Below, in pieces: positions 43,600 through 52,144 of a stretch of DNA of 64,000 nt. Origin of the DNA: Fuscovulum blasticum DSM 2131 (lineage in GTDB: Bacteria; Pseudomonadota; Alphaproteobacteria; Rhodobacterales; Rhodobacteraceae); contig NZ_PZKE01000002.1 of the NCBI RefSeq assembly GCF_003034965.1, positions 238,199 through 302,198 on the forward strand, given 5' to 3'. Within the stretch, counting starts at the first letter, position 1; each line of letters starts with the position of its first letter. The notes beneath the pieces are model-generated. The model was not told where the DNA came from and ran no database searches. It worked only from the letters and a program-made list of their open reading frames with translations. The translations under genes were made by a program, and so were the position numbers.

Positions 43600-44594
43600 C
43601 CCGCAACGCCCCTTGCCGCCGCCAAGGCGTCTTCCAGCCCGGGCGACAAGGGCATGACCGGCCGCCAGCCCAGCAGGGACCGGGCCTTGGTCAGGTCAAG
43701 GCTTTGCCGGAACGCGAACAGCCCCAGCGCATAGGGTGTCACCACAGGCTCGCGCCCGCCCGGCAGGGCCAGCGTCACCGCCTCGGCCAGCCGCGCCAGC
43801 GCCATCAGCGGGCGCAGCGGCATCGGGCGCCAGCGGACCGGCAGGTCCAGCGCCGCGCCAACCCGGGCGACGATCTCACGCACCGGCGCCATCTCGCCGC
43901 CCGAGATGTGGAAGGTCTGCCCTTCCACCGCCGGACCGGCCAGAACCGCCGCCTGAATGGCGCCGACCACATCGCTGACATGGGTCAGGTCGATGGCCGC
44001 AACCCCGCCGCGCAGCAACGGCAGCGGCCCCCGCCGCAGCGCCGCCGCCAGCCGCGGCAGAAGCGTCTGTTCCCCCGGCCCATAGATGCCGCGCGGGCGC
44101 AGCGTCACCGGCCCCAGCGCCCCCCGCGCCAGCACCAGCCGCTCGGCCAGGGCCTTGCTGCGGGCATAGGCGTTGATCGGCGGCGGCAGGGGCGCATCTT
44201 CCCGCAGCCCGATCTGGTCGCGCAGCGCAAATCCCACCGCGGGGGACGAGATATTGACGAAGCGCCGCGCGCCCAGCGCCCCGGCCAGATCCAGCGCGGT
44301 GGCGGTGCCGGTGACATTGGCCGCCTCAAACGCCGCCCACCGCCCCCAGGGGGCCGACAGCGCCGCGCAATGCACCACCGCATCGACCGCGCCGATCCGC
44401 GCCGCCAGCGCCGGATCGAAGCCCCCGGCCAGGTCAAGCCGGTGCACCGCATGGCCCTGCCCCGCCAGCCGGGCACAGGCTGCCGCATCGCGCCCGGTCA
44501 GCACCAGCGGCCAGCCCTGCGCCTGCAACGCCCGCGCCAGATGCCCGCCCAGATAGCCGGTCGCCCCGGTGATCAGCACCCGTGGCCCGCTCAT
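43596..44594 (-). CDS. NAD(P)-dependent epimerase/reductase (extended SDR)
   Basis: 332 residues. N-terminal TGATGYLGGHLA (9-20) is the extended-SDR dinucleotide motif; Tyr143 and Lys147 (AYARSKALAE) form the catalytic pair, with Ser116/117 (NISSPAVGF) before them. RPRGIYGPGEQTLLPRL matches 3-beta-hydroxysteroid dehydrogenase/OleD-like members. A carbonyl reduction on the product of the preceding condensing enzyme is a reasonable guess. The ATG at 44594 overlaps the upstream stop (ATGA). It is the second gene in the cassette. Confidence 0.9.
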   Translation of the reverse strand: MSGPRVLITGATGYLGGHLARALQAQGWPLVLTGRDAAACARLAGQGHAVHRLDLAGGFDPALAARIGAVDAVVHCAALSAPWGRWAAFEAANVTGTATALDLAGALGARRFVNISSPAVGFALRDQIGLREDAPLPPPINAYARSKALAERLVLARGALGPVTLRPRGIYGPGEQTLLPRLAAALRRGPLPLLRGGVAAIDLTHVSDVVGAIQAAVLAGPAVEGQTFHISGGEMAPVREIVARVGAALDLPVRWRPMPLRPLMALARLAEAVTLALPGGREPVVTPYALGLFAFRQSLDLTKARSLLGWRPVMPLSPGLEDALAAARGVAG

Positions 44595-45640
44595 GCCACC
44601 AGCGCCATGCCGCCGAAACTGACCCCGGCCGAGGTTCCCAGCAGCAAGACCCGCGCCCCCGGCCAGATGCGGCAATCGCGGGCCGCACTGTCCAGCGCGG
44701 TGGGGATCGAGGCGGCGATCTGGTTGCCCAGCCGTGCCGCCATGTTCACCACCCGCTCCGGCGCAAAGCCGGTTTCGCGCACCATATGCTCCAACGCCAG
44801 CGGGCTGGCCTGATGCGGCACCACCAGATCGACATCCGCCGCCGTCCAGCCCGCCGCCGCCAGCAAGCGCCCCACGAAATCGGGGAAATGCCGATGCGTC
44901 ACCCGGAACAGCGCCTTGCCGTCCATCTGGAACCGCGCCTCGGCGGCAAAGCCCTGCGGATCGCGGTGAAAGTCGATCCGCGTGCCGCCCGCGCCAAGGC
45001 GGCAGGCGTCATAGGCGGCGGGATAGGTTTCCATCAGGCTGGCCCGGATGCCCTGCCCCGGCAGCGCCGCCCGCGTGACAACCGCCGCCGCCGCCCCGTC
45101 CCCGAACAGCGCCGCAACCTCGGGCTGCGCGTCCCAGGGCAGCGCGCGCGAGGCGACTTCGGACGAGAACACCAGCACGTTGCGCGCCATTCCCGCCGCG
45201 ATGCGCAGCGCGGCAAGGTCCAGCGCGGCCAGAAAGCTGAGACATGTCGCGTTCACGTCAAAGGCGGCGGCGCGGCCTTCGGGCAGGCCCAGCCGCTGCA
45301 TGACCAGCGGCGCAGTGGCGGGCAGCGTCTGATAGGGAATCCCGCAGGCCCCCAGCACAAGGTCAATGTCCGCCGGCCCCACCCCAGCCCGGTCCAGCGC
45401 GGCCTGCGCGGCGGCGACAGCCAGGTCGATCTGGTCCTCGGCCCCGCAAACCCGCCGCGCCACCACCCCGGTCGCGGCGGCCAGCGTGCCGGGCCGCAGC
45501 CCAAGCCGCGCATCCATCTCGGCCGATGTCACCTCGGCCATGGGCAGGGCGTGTCCGGTGCCGGCAATCCGCACCGGCAGCAGCGCAGGCGCGGCCTTCG
45601 GCGTTTCCGTCTGGCGGGGAACGGGGCGATCATGTTTCAC
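44591..45640 (-). CDS. KAS III-like 3-oxoacyl-ACP synthase (condensing enzyme)
   Basis: 349 residues from a GTG at 45640, with AAAGGTG upstream. The thiolase-fold catalytic triad of KAS III is complete: Cys133 (NATCLSFLAAL), His276 (VPHQASPLALEH) and Asn306 (ARLGNQIAAS). FGDGAAAAVV and the terminal GTSAGVSFGGMAL also match. It joins an acyl-CoA or acyl-ACP to a second acyl unit by Claisen condensation. OleA and FabH are relatives; sequence does not decide between a housekeeping starter role and a specialised one, but the company of three tightly coupled genes argues for the latter. Confidence 0.9.
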   Translation of the reverse strand: MKHDRPVPRQTETPKAAPALLPVRIAGTGHALPMAEVTSAEMDARLGLRPGTLAAATGVVARRVCGAEDQIDLAVAAAQAALDRAGVGPADIDLVLGACGIPYQTLPATAPLVMQRLGLPEGRAAAFDVNATCLSFLAALDLAALRIAAGMARNVLVFSSEVASRALPWDAQPEVAALFGDGAAAAVVTRAALPGQGIRASLMETYPAAYDACRLGAGGTRIDFHRDPQGFAAEARFQMDGKALFRVTHRHFPDFVGRLLAAAGWTAADVDLVVPHQASPLALEHMVRETGFAPERVVNMAARLGNQIAASIPTALDSAARDCRIWPGARVLLLGTSAGVSFGGMALVA

Positions 45641-45850
45641 GGCGACACACCTTTTTGCCAGAGTAAGACCCCGCAGCGCCGCAAGGGCAAGGCAGGGTTT
45701 CCATCCCCCGGCAGGCTTCGCCGCATGGGCGCGACTGGCCCTTCCCCGCCACAGCCGCAACGCGACTCCAAGCTGGACCGGCCCCGGTGTTGCCGCTAAC
45801 AATTTTCGGGGGCGGCCCGGCACACCGGGCGAATCCTGGGGAGGGTTTCC

Positions 45851-47020
45851 ATGGCAATCACAGGCGCGCATGTGGCGCGGGCGCCGCGCATCCGGCTGGG
45901 CATGGTCGGCGGCGGGCGCGATGCCTTCATCGGCGCGGTGCATCGCATCGCGGCACGGCTGGATGACCAGTATGAACTGGTCGCGGGCTGCTTCTCGTCC
46001 TCGCCGGAAAAGGCGCTGGCCTCGGCGGCCGATCTGGGCGTGCCCCGCGCCTATGCCAGCTTTGCCGACATGGCCGCGCGCGAAGCCCGGCGCAAGGACG
46101 GGATCGAGGCGGTGGCCATCGTCACCCCGAACCATATGCACGCCCCCGTGGCGATGCAGTTCCTGAAACGCGGCATCCATGTGATCTGCGACAAGCCGCT
46201 GACCGCCACCCTGCCCGAGGCAAAGCGACTGGCCCGCGCGGCGGAAGCCAGCGGCGTGATCTTCGCGCTGACCCACAATTACACCGGCTACCCGATGATC
46301 CGCCACGCCCGCGCGCTGGCGCAATCGGGTGCCTTGGGTGAAATCCGGGTGGTGCAGGTGGAATATGCGCAGGACTGGCTGGCCGAACCGATCGAACAGT
46401 CGGGCCAGAAACAGGCCGACTGGCGCACCGACCCCGCCCGCACCGGCGCAGGCGGCAGCACCGGCGACATCGGCACCCATGCCTTCAACCTGGCCGGTTT
46501 CGTCACCGGGCTGGAACTTGAGGAACTGGCCGCCGACCTGCAACGCTTCGTGCCGGGCCGGCGGGTGGATGACAACGGCCATGTGATGCTGCGCTACAAG
46601 GGCGGCGCGCGGGGCATGTTGTGGTGCAGCCAGGTGGCGACGGGCAACGAAAACGCGCTGCGGCTGCGGGTCTATGGCACGAAGGCCGGCATCGAATGGG
46701 CGCAGGAAGACCCGAACTATCTGTGGTTCACGCCGCTTGGCCAGCCGCGCCAGCGCATCACCCGCAACGGCCCCGGCGCCGGCCCCGAAGCGGCGCGCGT
46801 CTCGCGCATCCCCTCGGGCCACCCGGAAGGGTATCTGGAAGGCTTCGCCAATATCTATGCCGAGGCCGCCCGTGCGATCATCGCGCGGCGCGACGGCGCA
46901 GCGGCGGACCCGGCGATCACCTTCCCCGGCCTGCGCGAAGGGCTTGAGGGCGTGGCCTTCGTCGATGCCTGCGTGCGGTCAAGCGCGCGCAACGGGGCCT
47001 GGGTCAAGCCCGCGCTTTAG
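45851..47020 (+). CDS. Gfo/Idh/MocA family oxidoreductase
   Basis: 389 residues. N-terminal Rossmann domain (IRLGMVGGGRDAFIGAVHRIAARL), then CDKPLTATLPEAKRLARAA (Lys in the EKP-like motif, here DKP), and the C-terminal substrate domain with GDIGTHAFNLAGFVTG (catalytic Asp/His). Family members oxidise sugars, inositols or polyols with NAD(P). AGGGTTTCC precedes the ATG. It is followed after 38 bases by a TIM-barrel isomerase; the pair resembles sugar-catabolic dehydrogenase-isomerase units. Confidence 0.92.
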   Translation: MAITGAHVARAPRIRLGMVGGGRDAFIGAVHRIAARLDDQYELVAGCFSSSPEKALASAADLGVPRAYASFADMAAREARRKDGIEAVAIVTPNHMHAPVAMQFLKRGIHVICDKPLTATLPEAKRLARAAEASGVIFALTHNYTGYPMIRHARALAQSGALGEIRVVQVEYAQDWLAEPIEQSGQKQADWRTDPARTGAGGSTGDIGTHAFNLAGFVTGLELEELAADLQRFVPGRRVDDNGHVMLRYKGGARGMLWCSQVATGNENALRLRVYGTKAGIEWAQEDPNYLWFTPLGQPRQRITRNGPGAGPEAARVSRIPSGHPEGYLEGFANIYAEAARAIIARRDGAAADPAITFPGLREGLEGVAFVDACVRSSARNGAWVKPAL

Positions 47021-47058
47021 CGGCACACCGCACCGAAACGGGGGGAAGGGAGAGCACG

Positions 47059-48114
47059 ATGCAGACCATCAAGGGACCGGCGCTGTTTCTGGCGCAATTC
47101 GCCGGCGACGCCGCGCCGTTCAACACCTGGCCCGACATCACCCGCTGGGCCGCCGATTGTGGCTATGTGGGCGTGCAGGTGCCCAGTTGGGACGCGCGGC
47201 TGTTCGATCTGGACAAGGCCGCCGCGTCGAAGGGCTATTGCGATGACTTCAAGGGACAGGCCGCCGCGAACGGCATCGCCGTGACCGAACTTTCCACCCA
47301 CCTGCAAGGTCAGCTTGTGGCCGTGCATCCGGCCTATGACACCGCCTTCGACGGCTTTGCCGCGCCGCAGGTCCGGGGCAACCCCAAGGCCCGCGCCGAA
47401 TGGGCGGTGGATCAGGTGAAGAAGGCACTGACCGCCAGCCGCAACCTGGGCCTGACCGCCCATGCCACCTTCAGCGGCGCGCTGGCTTGGCCCTATGTCT
47501 ACCCCTGGCCGCAACGCCCCGCAGGGCTGGTGGAAGAGGCATTCGACGAACTAGCCCGGCGCTGGCGGCCGATTCTGGACCATGCCGAGGATTGCGGCGT
47601 CGATGTCTGTTACGAGATCCACCCCGGCGAAGACCTGCATGACGGCATCAGCTACGAGATGTTTCTGGAGCGGACCGGCAGTCATACCCGCGCCTGCATG
47701 TTGTATGACCCTTCGCATTACGTCCTGCAGCACATGGATTACCTGGAAAACATCGACATCTACCACGACCGCATCCGCATGTTCCATGTGAAGGATGCTG
47801 AGCTGAACCCCACCGGACGGCAGGGCGTCTATGGCGGCTACCAGTCCTGGGTGAACCGCGCCGGCCGCTTCCGCAGCCTTGGCGACGGGCAGGTCGATTT
47901 CGGCGGCGTGTTTTCAAAGCTGACGCAATACGGCTTTGACGGCTGGGCCGTGGTGGAATGGGAGTGTTGCCTCAAGCACCCCGAGGACGGGGCGCGCGAA
48001 GGGGCAGATTTCGTGAAGGCCCATCTCATTCGCGTCACCGAAAAGGCGTTCGACGATTTCGCCGGATCGGGTGCCGACCGGGCCGCGAACCGCCGGATGC
48101 TGGGGCTGGACTGA
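47059..48114 (+). CDS. Sugar phosphate isomerase/epimerase (xylose isomerase-like TIM barrel)
   Basis: 351 residues. The AP_endonuc_2 fold is seen: CYEIHPGEDLHDG (metal ligand Glu), MLYDPSHYVLQ (Asp-His ligands), IRMFHVKDAELNPTG (His ligand) and WAVVEWECCLKHP (Glu ligand), a typical metal-dependent isomerase set. It would interconvert a ketose/aldose or epimerise a keto-sugar made by the neighbouring dehydrogenase. GAAGGGA precedes the ATG. It converges on the kinase gene across a hairpin. Confidence 0.9.
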   Translation: MQTIKGPALFLAQFAGDAAPFNTWPDITRWAADCGYVGVQVPSWDARLFDLDKAAASKGYCDDFKGQAAANGIAVTELSTHLQGQLVAVHPAYDTAFDGFAAPQVRGNPKARAEWAVDQVKKALTASRNLGLTAHATFSGALAWPYVYPWPQRPAGLVEEAFDELARRWRPILDHAEDCGVDVCYEIHPGEDLHDGISYEMFLERTGSHTRACMLYDPSHYVLQHMDYLENIDIYHDRIRMFHVKDAELNPTGRQGVYGGYQSWVNRAGRFRSLGDGQVDFGGVFSKLTQYGFDGWAVVEWECCLKHPEDGAREGADFVKAHLIRVTEKAFDDFAGSGADRAANRRMLGLD

Positions 48115-48121
48115 TCCGGGC

Positions 48122-48141
48122 TCCGGGGGGCACCCCCCGGA
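48122..48141. terminator. Perfect hairpin between convergent sugar genes
   Basis: TCCGGGGGG, loop CA, CCCCCCGGA. It lies right after the isomerase stop and 33 bases past the kinase stop. Confidence 0.65.
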
Positions 48142-48174
48142 TTCCCATGGGATATGTGCAGAGCAAGCCGCAGG

Positions 48175-49796
48175 TCAGGCCTTGGCCAGATCCTCGAACA
48201 GCCTCGCCACGCCTTCGGCGCCGGGGTCGTTGAACCCTTTCAGCTTGTCGGCGGACAGATAGGTTGCCCGCCCGGCCCGGGCGCGGGTCATGGCCGCGGT
48301 GCTGTCGGCCCCGGCGCGGGCGGCGGCGGCGGCGGCCCCCACGCCTTGCGGCAAGGCGGCAAGGGCCGGGGCCAGCGCGTCGATCATGGTGCGGTGGCCG
48401 GGCGCCGCGCCACCCACCTGCATCACCCGGTCCAGCCCCGCCGAAAGCGCACCGATCCAGTCCTTCCCGCCCGCCGAGGCGTCGCCCGCGGCGGCGAAGA
48501 AGATCGCCAGCAGCACCCCGGACGATCCCCCCATGGTCTGCGCCAGCTCCATGCCGATGGCGCGGTAAAGCTGGGTCGGGTCCGCCAGCGGCAGCCGGTC
48601 CAGCGCCGCCTGCAAGGCCCGTGCCGCCCCGGCCAGCGTGCTGCCGGTGTCGCCGTCGCCGGATTTGGCATCCAGCGCGTTCAGATCCTTTTCCACCGCG
48701 ATCAGCGCCGCGCAGCAACGCGCGATCAGCGCCCGCCGCGCCGGATGGGCCGAAGGCACAGGCTGGATCGGCGCCAGCCCGTCGGGCAAGGGCCGCACCG
48801 CCACCGGCCCCAAGGGCAGGCAGCCGGGCCAGGCATGGGGGCCACCGGGGCCGCCAGCAGCCGCGCGCGGTCTTCGTCCAGCGGCAAGAGCGACAGCGAG
48901 AACCCGTGCATGTCGAGCGAGGTCATCAGCGGGGCCGGCCCGATCAGTGCCTTGATCTGCGGCGCAATGGGCGACCGCGCCAGTTCTTCGGCCAGCAGGC
49001 TCATTTCCAGCGGCGTGGTGGAGCCAAGGTTGTTCAGCAAGGCCACATGGTCGCCCTTGCCCATATGCGGCGCCAGCCGTGCCGCGACCATCTGGATCGC
49101 CGCCCGCGCGCCCGAGAAATCAACCTGTTCGACCCCGGCCTCGCCATGGATGCCAAGGCCCAGTTCCGCCTTGCCCTGACCGATGCGGTCTTCCTTGGGG
49201 CTGCCGGGCACGGTGCAGGTGTCAAGGCTCATCCCGATGGAGATGGCGCCCTTGATCACGCCCTGGGCAGCGGCGGCGATGGTGTCGAGATCGGCGCCCG
49301 CCTCGGCCAGCGCGCCGGCGATCTTGTGCACGAAGAGCGTGCCCGCCACGCCGCGCGCCTGCGGCAGATCGGGCAGCGCCACATCGTCATCGACGATCAC
49401 CATCGCGACCTTCAGCCCGAATGCGCGGGCGCGTTCGGCGGCAAGGCCGAAATTCAGCCGGTCGCCGGTGTAGTTCTTGACGATCAGCAGACAACCGGCC
49501 TTGCCCGTGACGGCCAGGATACCGGCCAGAACGGCATCGACCGAGGGGCTGGCAAAGACATCGCCGCAGACTGCCGCCGTCAGCATCCCCTGCCCGACAA
49601 AGCCCGCGTGCGAAGGTTCGTGCCCCGAACCGCCGCCCGAGACCAGCGCCACCTTTGCCCGGTCCCAGTCGGTGCGGACCACCACCTTGATATGCGGGTA
49701 TCCGTCCAGCCGCGCCAGCCGCCCGCCCGCCGTGCGCAGCAGCCCGTCGATGGCCTCGGTCACCAGGGTTTCCCTGTCATTCATGAACTGTTTCAT
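48175..49796 (-). pseudogene. Dihydroxyacetone-type kinase (DhaK-DhaL fusion) with a one-base frameshift
   Basis: The first part (from ATG 49796) is a DAK1 (DhaK) domain: GGGSGHEPSHAGFVG, IVKNYTGDRLNFGLAAE and LGLGIHGEAGVE with the His that holds the substrate. The DAK2 (DhaL) domain is in another frame: DAKSGDGDTGSTLAGAARAL and GGSSGVLLAIFF. The frames meet at a run of five G (48837-48841); one more G would join them into about 540 residues, the usual length of single-chain Dak, through a linker AWPGCLPLG. As given, DhaK runs on to 48726 with unrelated residues, and DhaL has a TTG start at 48813. Dak enzymes phosphorylate dihydroxyacetone or related C3-C4 keto-sugars. It overlaps the upstream ATPase gene by 4 bases. 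Confidence 0.85.
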
Positions 49797-50803
49797 GCGG
49801 GGCCTCCTTGCAGGCGGTTTCCGGCGGCGTCGAACCAAAGCGGCGTTTGCGGCCGGATCTGCACGGTATCGCCCGGCGCCAGCCGGGTATGCGGATCGGC
49901 CAGGGTGACAATCTGGTGCGGGCCAAGGCTCAGGTGCAGCCGGGTCTGGTCGCCCAGATGTTCCACCCGGCCCACCGTGGCGGCCTGGCCTTCGCCAAGG
50001 GCAATGTGTTCTGGCCGCAAGCCCATCTGGACCGCGCCCGGCGGCGCACCGGGGCCAAAGGCATCGGCCGGCAGCAGGGTGATGCGCGGCTGGCCCAGCC
50101 GGCTGGCGACATAGGTGGACACCGGGGATTCGTAGATCTCGCGCGGGGTGCCGAACTGCACCAGACGGCCTTGGTCCAGCACGCCGACATGCGTGGCCAT
50201 GGTCATCGCCTCGATCTGGTCATGGGTCACATAAAGGAAGGTCGCGCCCAGATCGGCGTGGATGCGCTTCAGCTCGATCCGCAGGTCGGCGCGCAGCTTG
50301 GCATCCAGCGACGACAGCGGTTCATCCATCAGGTAGATGCGCGGATTGCGCACCAGCGCGCGGCCGATGGACACGCGCTGCATCTCGCCGCCCGACAGCG
50401 CGGTCGCCTTGTTGTCCAGCTTGTGCGGGATGCGCAGCACCTCGGCCACCTCGGCCACGCGGGCGGCGATCCGGTCTTCCGGCATGGCGATCATGGGCGA
50501 CCGCAACGGAAAGGCCAGATTGTCCCGCACGGTCATATGCGGGTAGAGCGAATATTGCTGGAACACCATCGCCACATCGCGCATGGCCGGCGTGTCCGAC
50601 AGGACCGAGGCGCCGCCGATGCGGATGTCGCCGGCATCGGGCCGGTCAAGCCCGGCGATCAGCCGCAGGGTGGTGGTCTTGCCCGCCCCGGTGGGGCCAA
50701 GCAGCACCACGAAAGACCCGTCGGGAATGGTCATCGACACGTCCTTCAACGCCTGCACCGCGCCGTAGGACCGGCTCAGCCCGGAGAGCACCACCTCAGC
50801 CAT
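49793..50803 (-). CDS. Sugar ABC transporter ATP-binding protein, second ATPase (UgpC/MalK-like)
   Basis: 336 residues. Walker A GPTGAGKTTT, signature LSGGEMQRVSIGRAL, Walker B IYLMDEPLSSLDA and a MalK-like C-terminal TOBE region (MGLRPEHIALGEG). It energises the CUT1 transporter encoded upstream, with the neighbouring ATPase; two different ATPases in one operon suggest a heterodimer, as in the GlpST glycerol system. Its ATG at 50803 lies inside the end of the previous gene (8-base overlap). Confidence 0.95.
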   Translation of the reverse strand: MAEVVLSGLSRSYGAVQALKDVSMTIPDGSFVVLLGPTGAGKTTTLRLIAGLDRPDAGDIRIGGASVLSDTPAMRDVAMVFQQYSLYPHMTVRDNLAFPLRSPMIAMPEDRIAARVAEVAEVLRIPHKLDNKATALSGGEMQRVSIGRALVRNPRIYLMDEPLSSLDAKLRADLRIELKRIHADLGATFLYVTHDQIEAMTMATHVGVLDQGRLVQFGTPREIYESPVSTYVASRLGQPRITLLPADAFGPGAPPGAVQMGLRPEHIALGEGQAATVGRVEHLGDQTRLHLSLGPHQIVTLADPHTRLAPGDTVQIRPQTPLWFDAAGNRLQGGPA

Positions 50804-51893
50804 GGAACACCCCCGCATTGGCCGCCGTGCGGAAGGCACGGCCGGTGCCCTGATCGAACAGCGACAGTTTCGGCGCGGCGAAGCTGAGGCCCACCGTCTC
50901 GCCCGCGCTGGCGCGCTGGCCGGAGGGCGCGCGGGCCTTGATCTGGCCCTGCGCGGTGTCCAGCGTGATGATCTGTGTGGTGCCCAGATATTCGGTGGCC
51001 ACCACCCGGCCGCGATAGGGGCCGTCTGCGGTCAGCGTCACATGTTCGGGGCGCACGCCCAGAACCAGCTTGCGACCCTCGGCCTCTTCCTGAAGCTGCG
51101 GCACCTCGATCCGGGTGCCCGCCAGCGTGACGGTGGTGCTGCCGGGGCGGAAGCCGCCTTCGAAATGCAGGAAGTTCATCGACGGGCTGCCGATGAAATC
51201 GGCCACGAAGAGCGTGGCGGGGTGGTCGTAAATCTCTTGCGGGGTGCCGAATTGTTCGACGACGCCGTGGTTCATCACCACGATCTTGTCGCCCATCTGC
51301 ATCGCCTCCAACTGGTCATGGGTCACATAGACCGTGGTCGCGCCCATCCGGTCATGCAGGGCGCGCAGCTCCTCGGCCATGATCTCGCGGAATTCGGCGT
51401 CCAGCGCGCCAAGGGGTTCGTCCATCATGAAGGCCTTGGGGTTGCGCACGATGGCGCGGCCCAGCGCGACGCGCTGCCGGTCGCCGCCCGACAGGCCGCC
51501 CACGCCCTTGTCCAGCAGGTGGTCAATCCGCAGGATTCGCGCCACCTCGGCCACGCGGGCCTGCACCTGCGCGCGCGGCATACCCTGGCTAACCAGCGGA
51601 TATGAAATGTTTTTCCGAACGCTCATATGCGGGTAAAGCGCGAACATCTGGAACACCATGGCGATGTCGCGCTGGCTGGCGGGGCGTTGCGACACGTCTT
51701 CGCCGTCGATCAGGATTTCGCCGGAGGTGGGCAGTTCCAGCCCCGCGATCATGCGCAGCGTGGTGGTCTTGCCGCAGCCCGAAGGGCCCAGCAGCATGAA
51801 GAATTCGCCATCGCCGATGGTGAAGGTCGATCCCTTCACCGCCGTGAAGGCGCCGAATTCCTTGCGGAGATTGCGAATGACGATCTCGGCCAA
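50796..51893 (-). CDS. Sugar ABC transporter ATP-binding protein, first ATPase (UgpC/MalK-like)
   Basis: 365 residues. Walker A GPSGCGKTTTLR, signature LSGGDRQRVALGRAI, Walker B FMMDEPLGALDAEF and C-terminal LGVRPEHVTLTADG. It differs from the second ATPase over much of its length, so the two are old paralogues. It begins 4 bases after the small membrane protein gene. Likely to act at the inner membrane with the two permeases. Confidence 0.95.
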   Translation of the reverse strand: MAEIVIRNLRKEFGAFTAVKGSTFTIGDGEFFMLLGPSGCGKTTTLRMIAGLELPTSGEILIDGEDVSQRPASQRDIAMVFQMFALYPHMSVRKNISYPLVSQGMPRAQVQARVAEVARILRIDHLLDKGVGGLSGGDRQRVALGRAIVRNPKAFMMDEPLGALDAEFREIMAEELRALHDRMGATTVYVTHDQLEAMQMGDKIVVMNHGVVEQFGTPQEIYDHPATLFVADFIGSPSMNFLHFEGGFRPGSTTVTLAGTRIEVPQLQEEAEGRKLVLGVRPEHVTLTADGPYRGRVVATEYLGTTQIITLDTAQGQIKARAPSGQRASAGETVGLSFAAPKLSLFDQGTGRAFRTAANAGVFHG

Positions 51894-51897
51894 GGGC

Positions 51898-52098
51898 TTA
51901 CTCCGGGAAATGGCTGGTGATGATGAACATCACCGTGCCGGTCAGCGTCACAAGAAAGGACCAGGTGAAGGCCCAGAGCGCGAAGGGCTGCATCAGCATG
52001 ACCACGCCCAGCGCGATCAGGATGGTGGACAGCGTTTCCCACGGGCCGCGGCGCAGGCGAAGAAGGCCGGTCAGGAAGCGGGACAGAAAGCCGGTCAT
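51898..52098 (-). CDS. 66-residue membrane protein within the sugar ABC operon
   Basis: Basic start MTGFLSRFLTGLLRLRRGPW, then two hydrophobic helices (TLSTILIALGVVMLM and FTWSFLVTLTGTVMFII) and an acidic end. It lies between the second permease and the first ATPase, with only a few bases to spare. GlpSTPQV-type glycerol transporters also have a small membrane protein in the operon; kinship is not proven. A role in transporter assembly or stability is inferred. Confidence 0.7.
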   Translation of the reverse strand: MTGFLSRFLTGLLRLRRGPWETLSTILIALGVVMLMQPFALWAFTWSFLVTLTGTVMFIITSHFPE

Positions 52099-52144
52099 CG
52101 GACGGTCTTCCTTGCGTCTTCCTTCTGTCTTGCTGGCGTCTTGC

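Noticed and set aside
41474..45640. Calling the cassette oleABCD
   Set aside because: The alpha/beta hydrolase OleB is absent and the ligase is of the PaaK/F390 branch; only the logic is shared.
48726..48841. Programmed frameshifting in the kinase gene
   Set aside because: The G5 run has no classical slippery heptamer or downstream pseudoknot that I can see, and a similar homopolymer error exists in thiN, so an indel is simpler.
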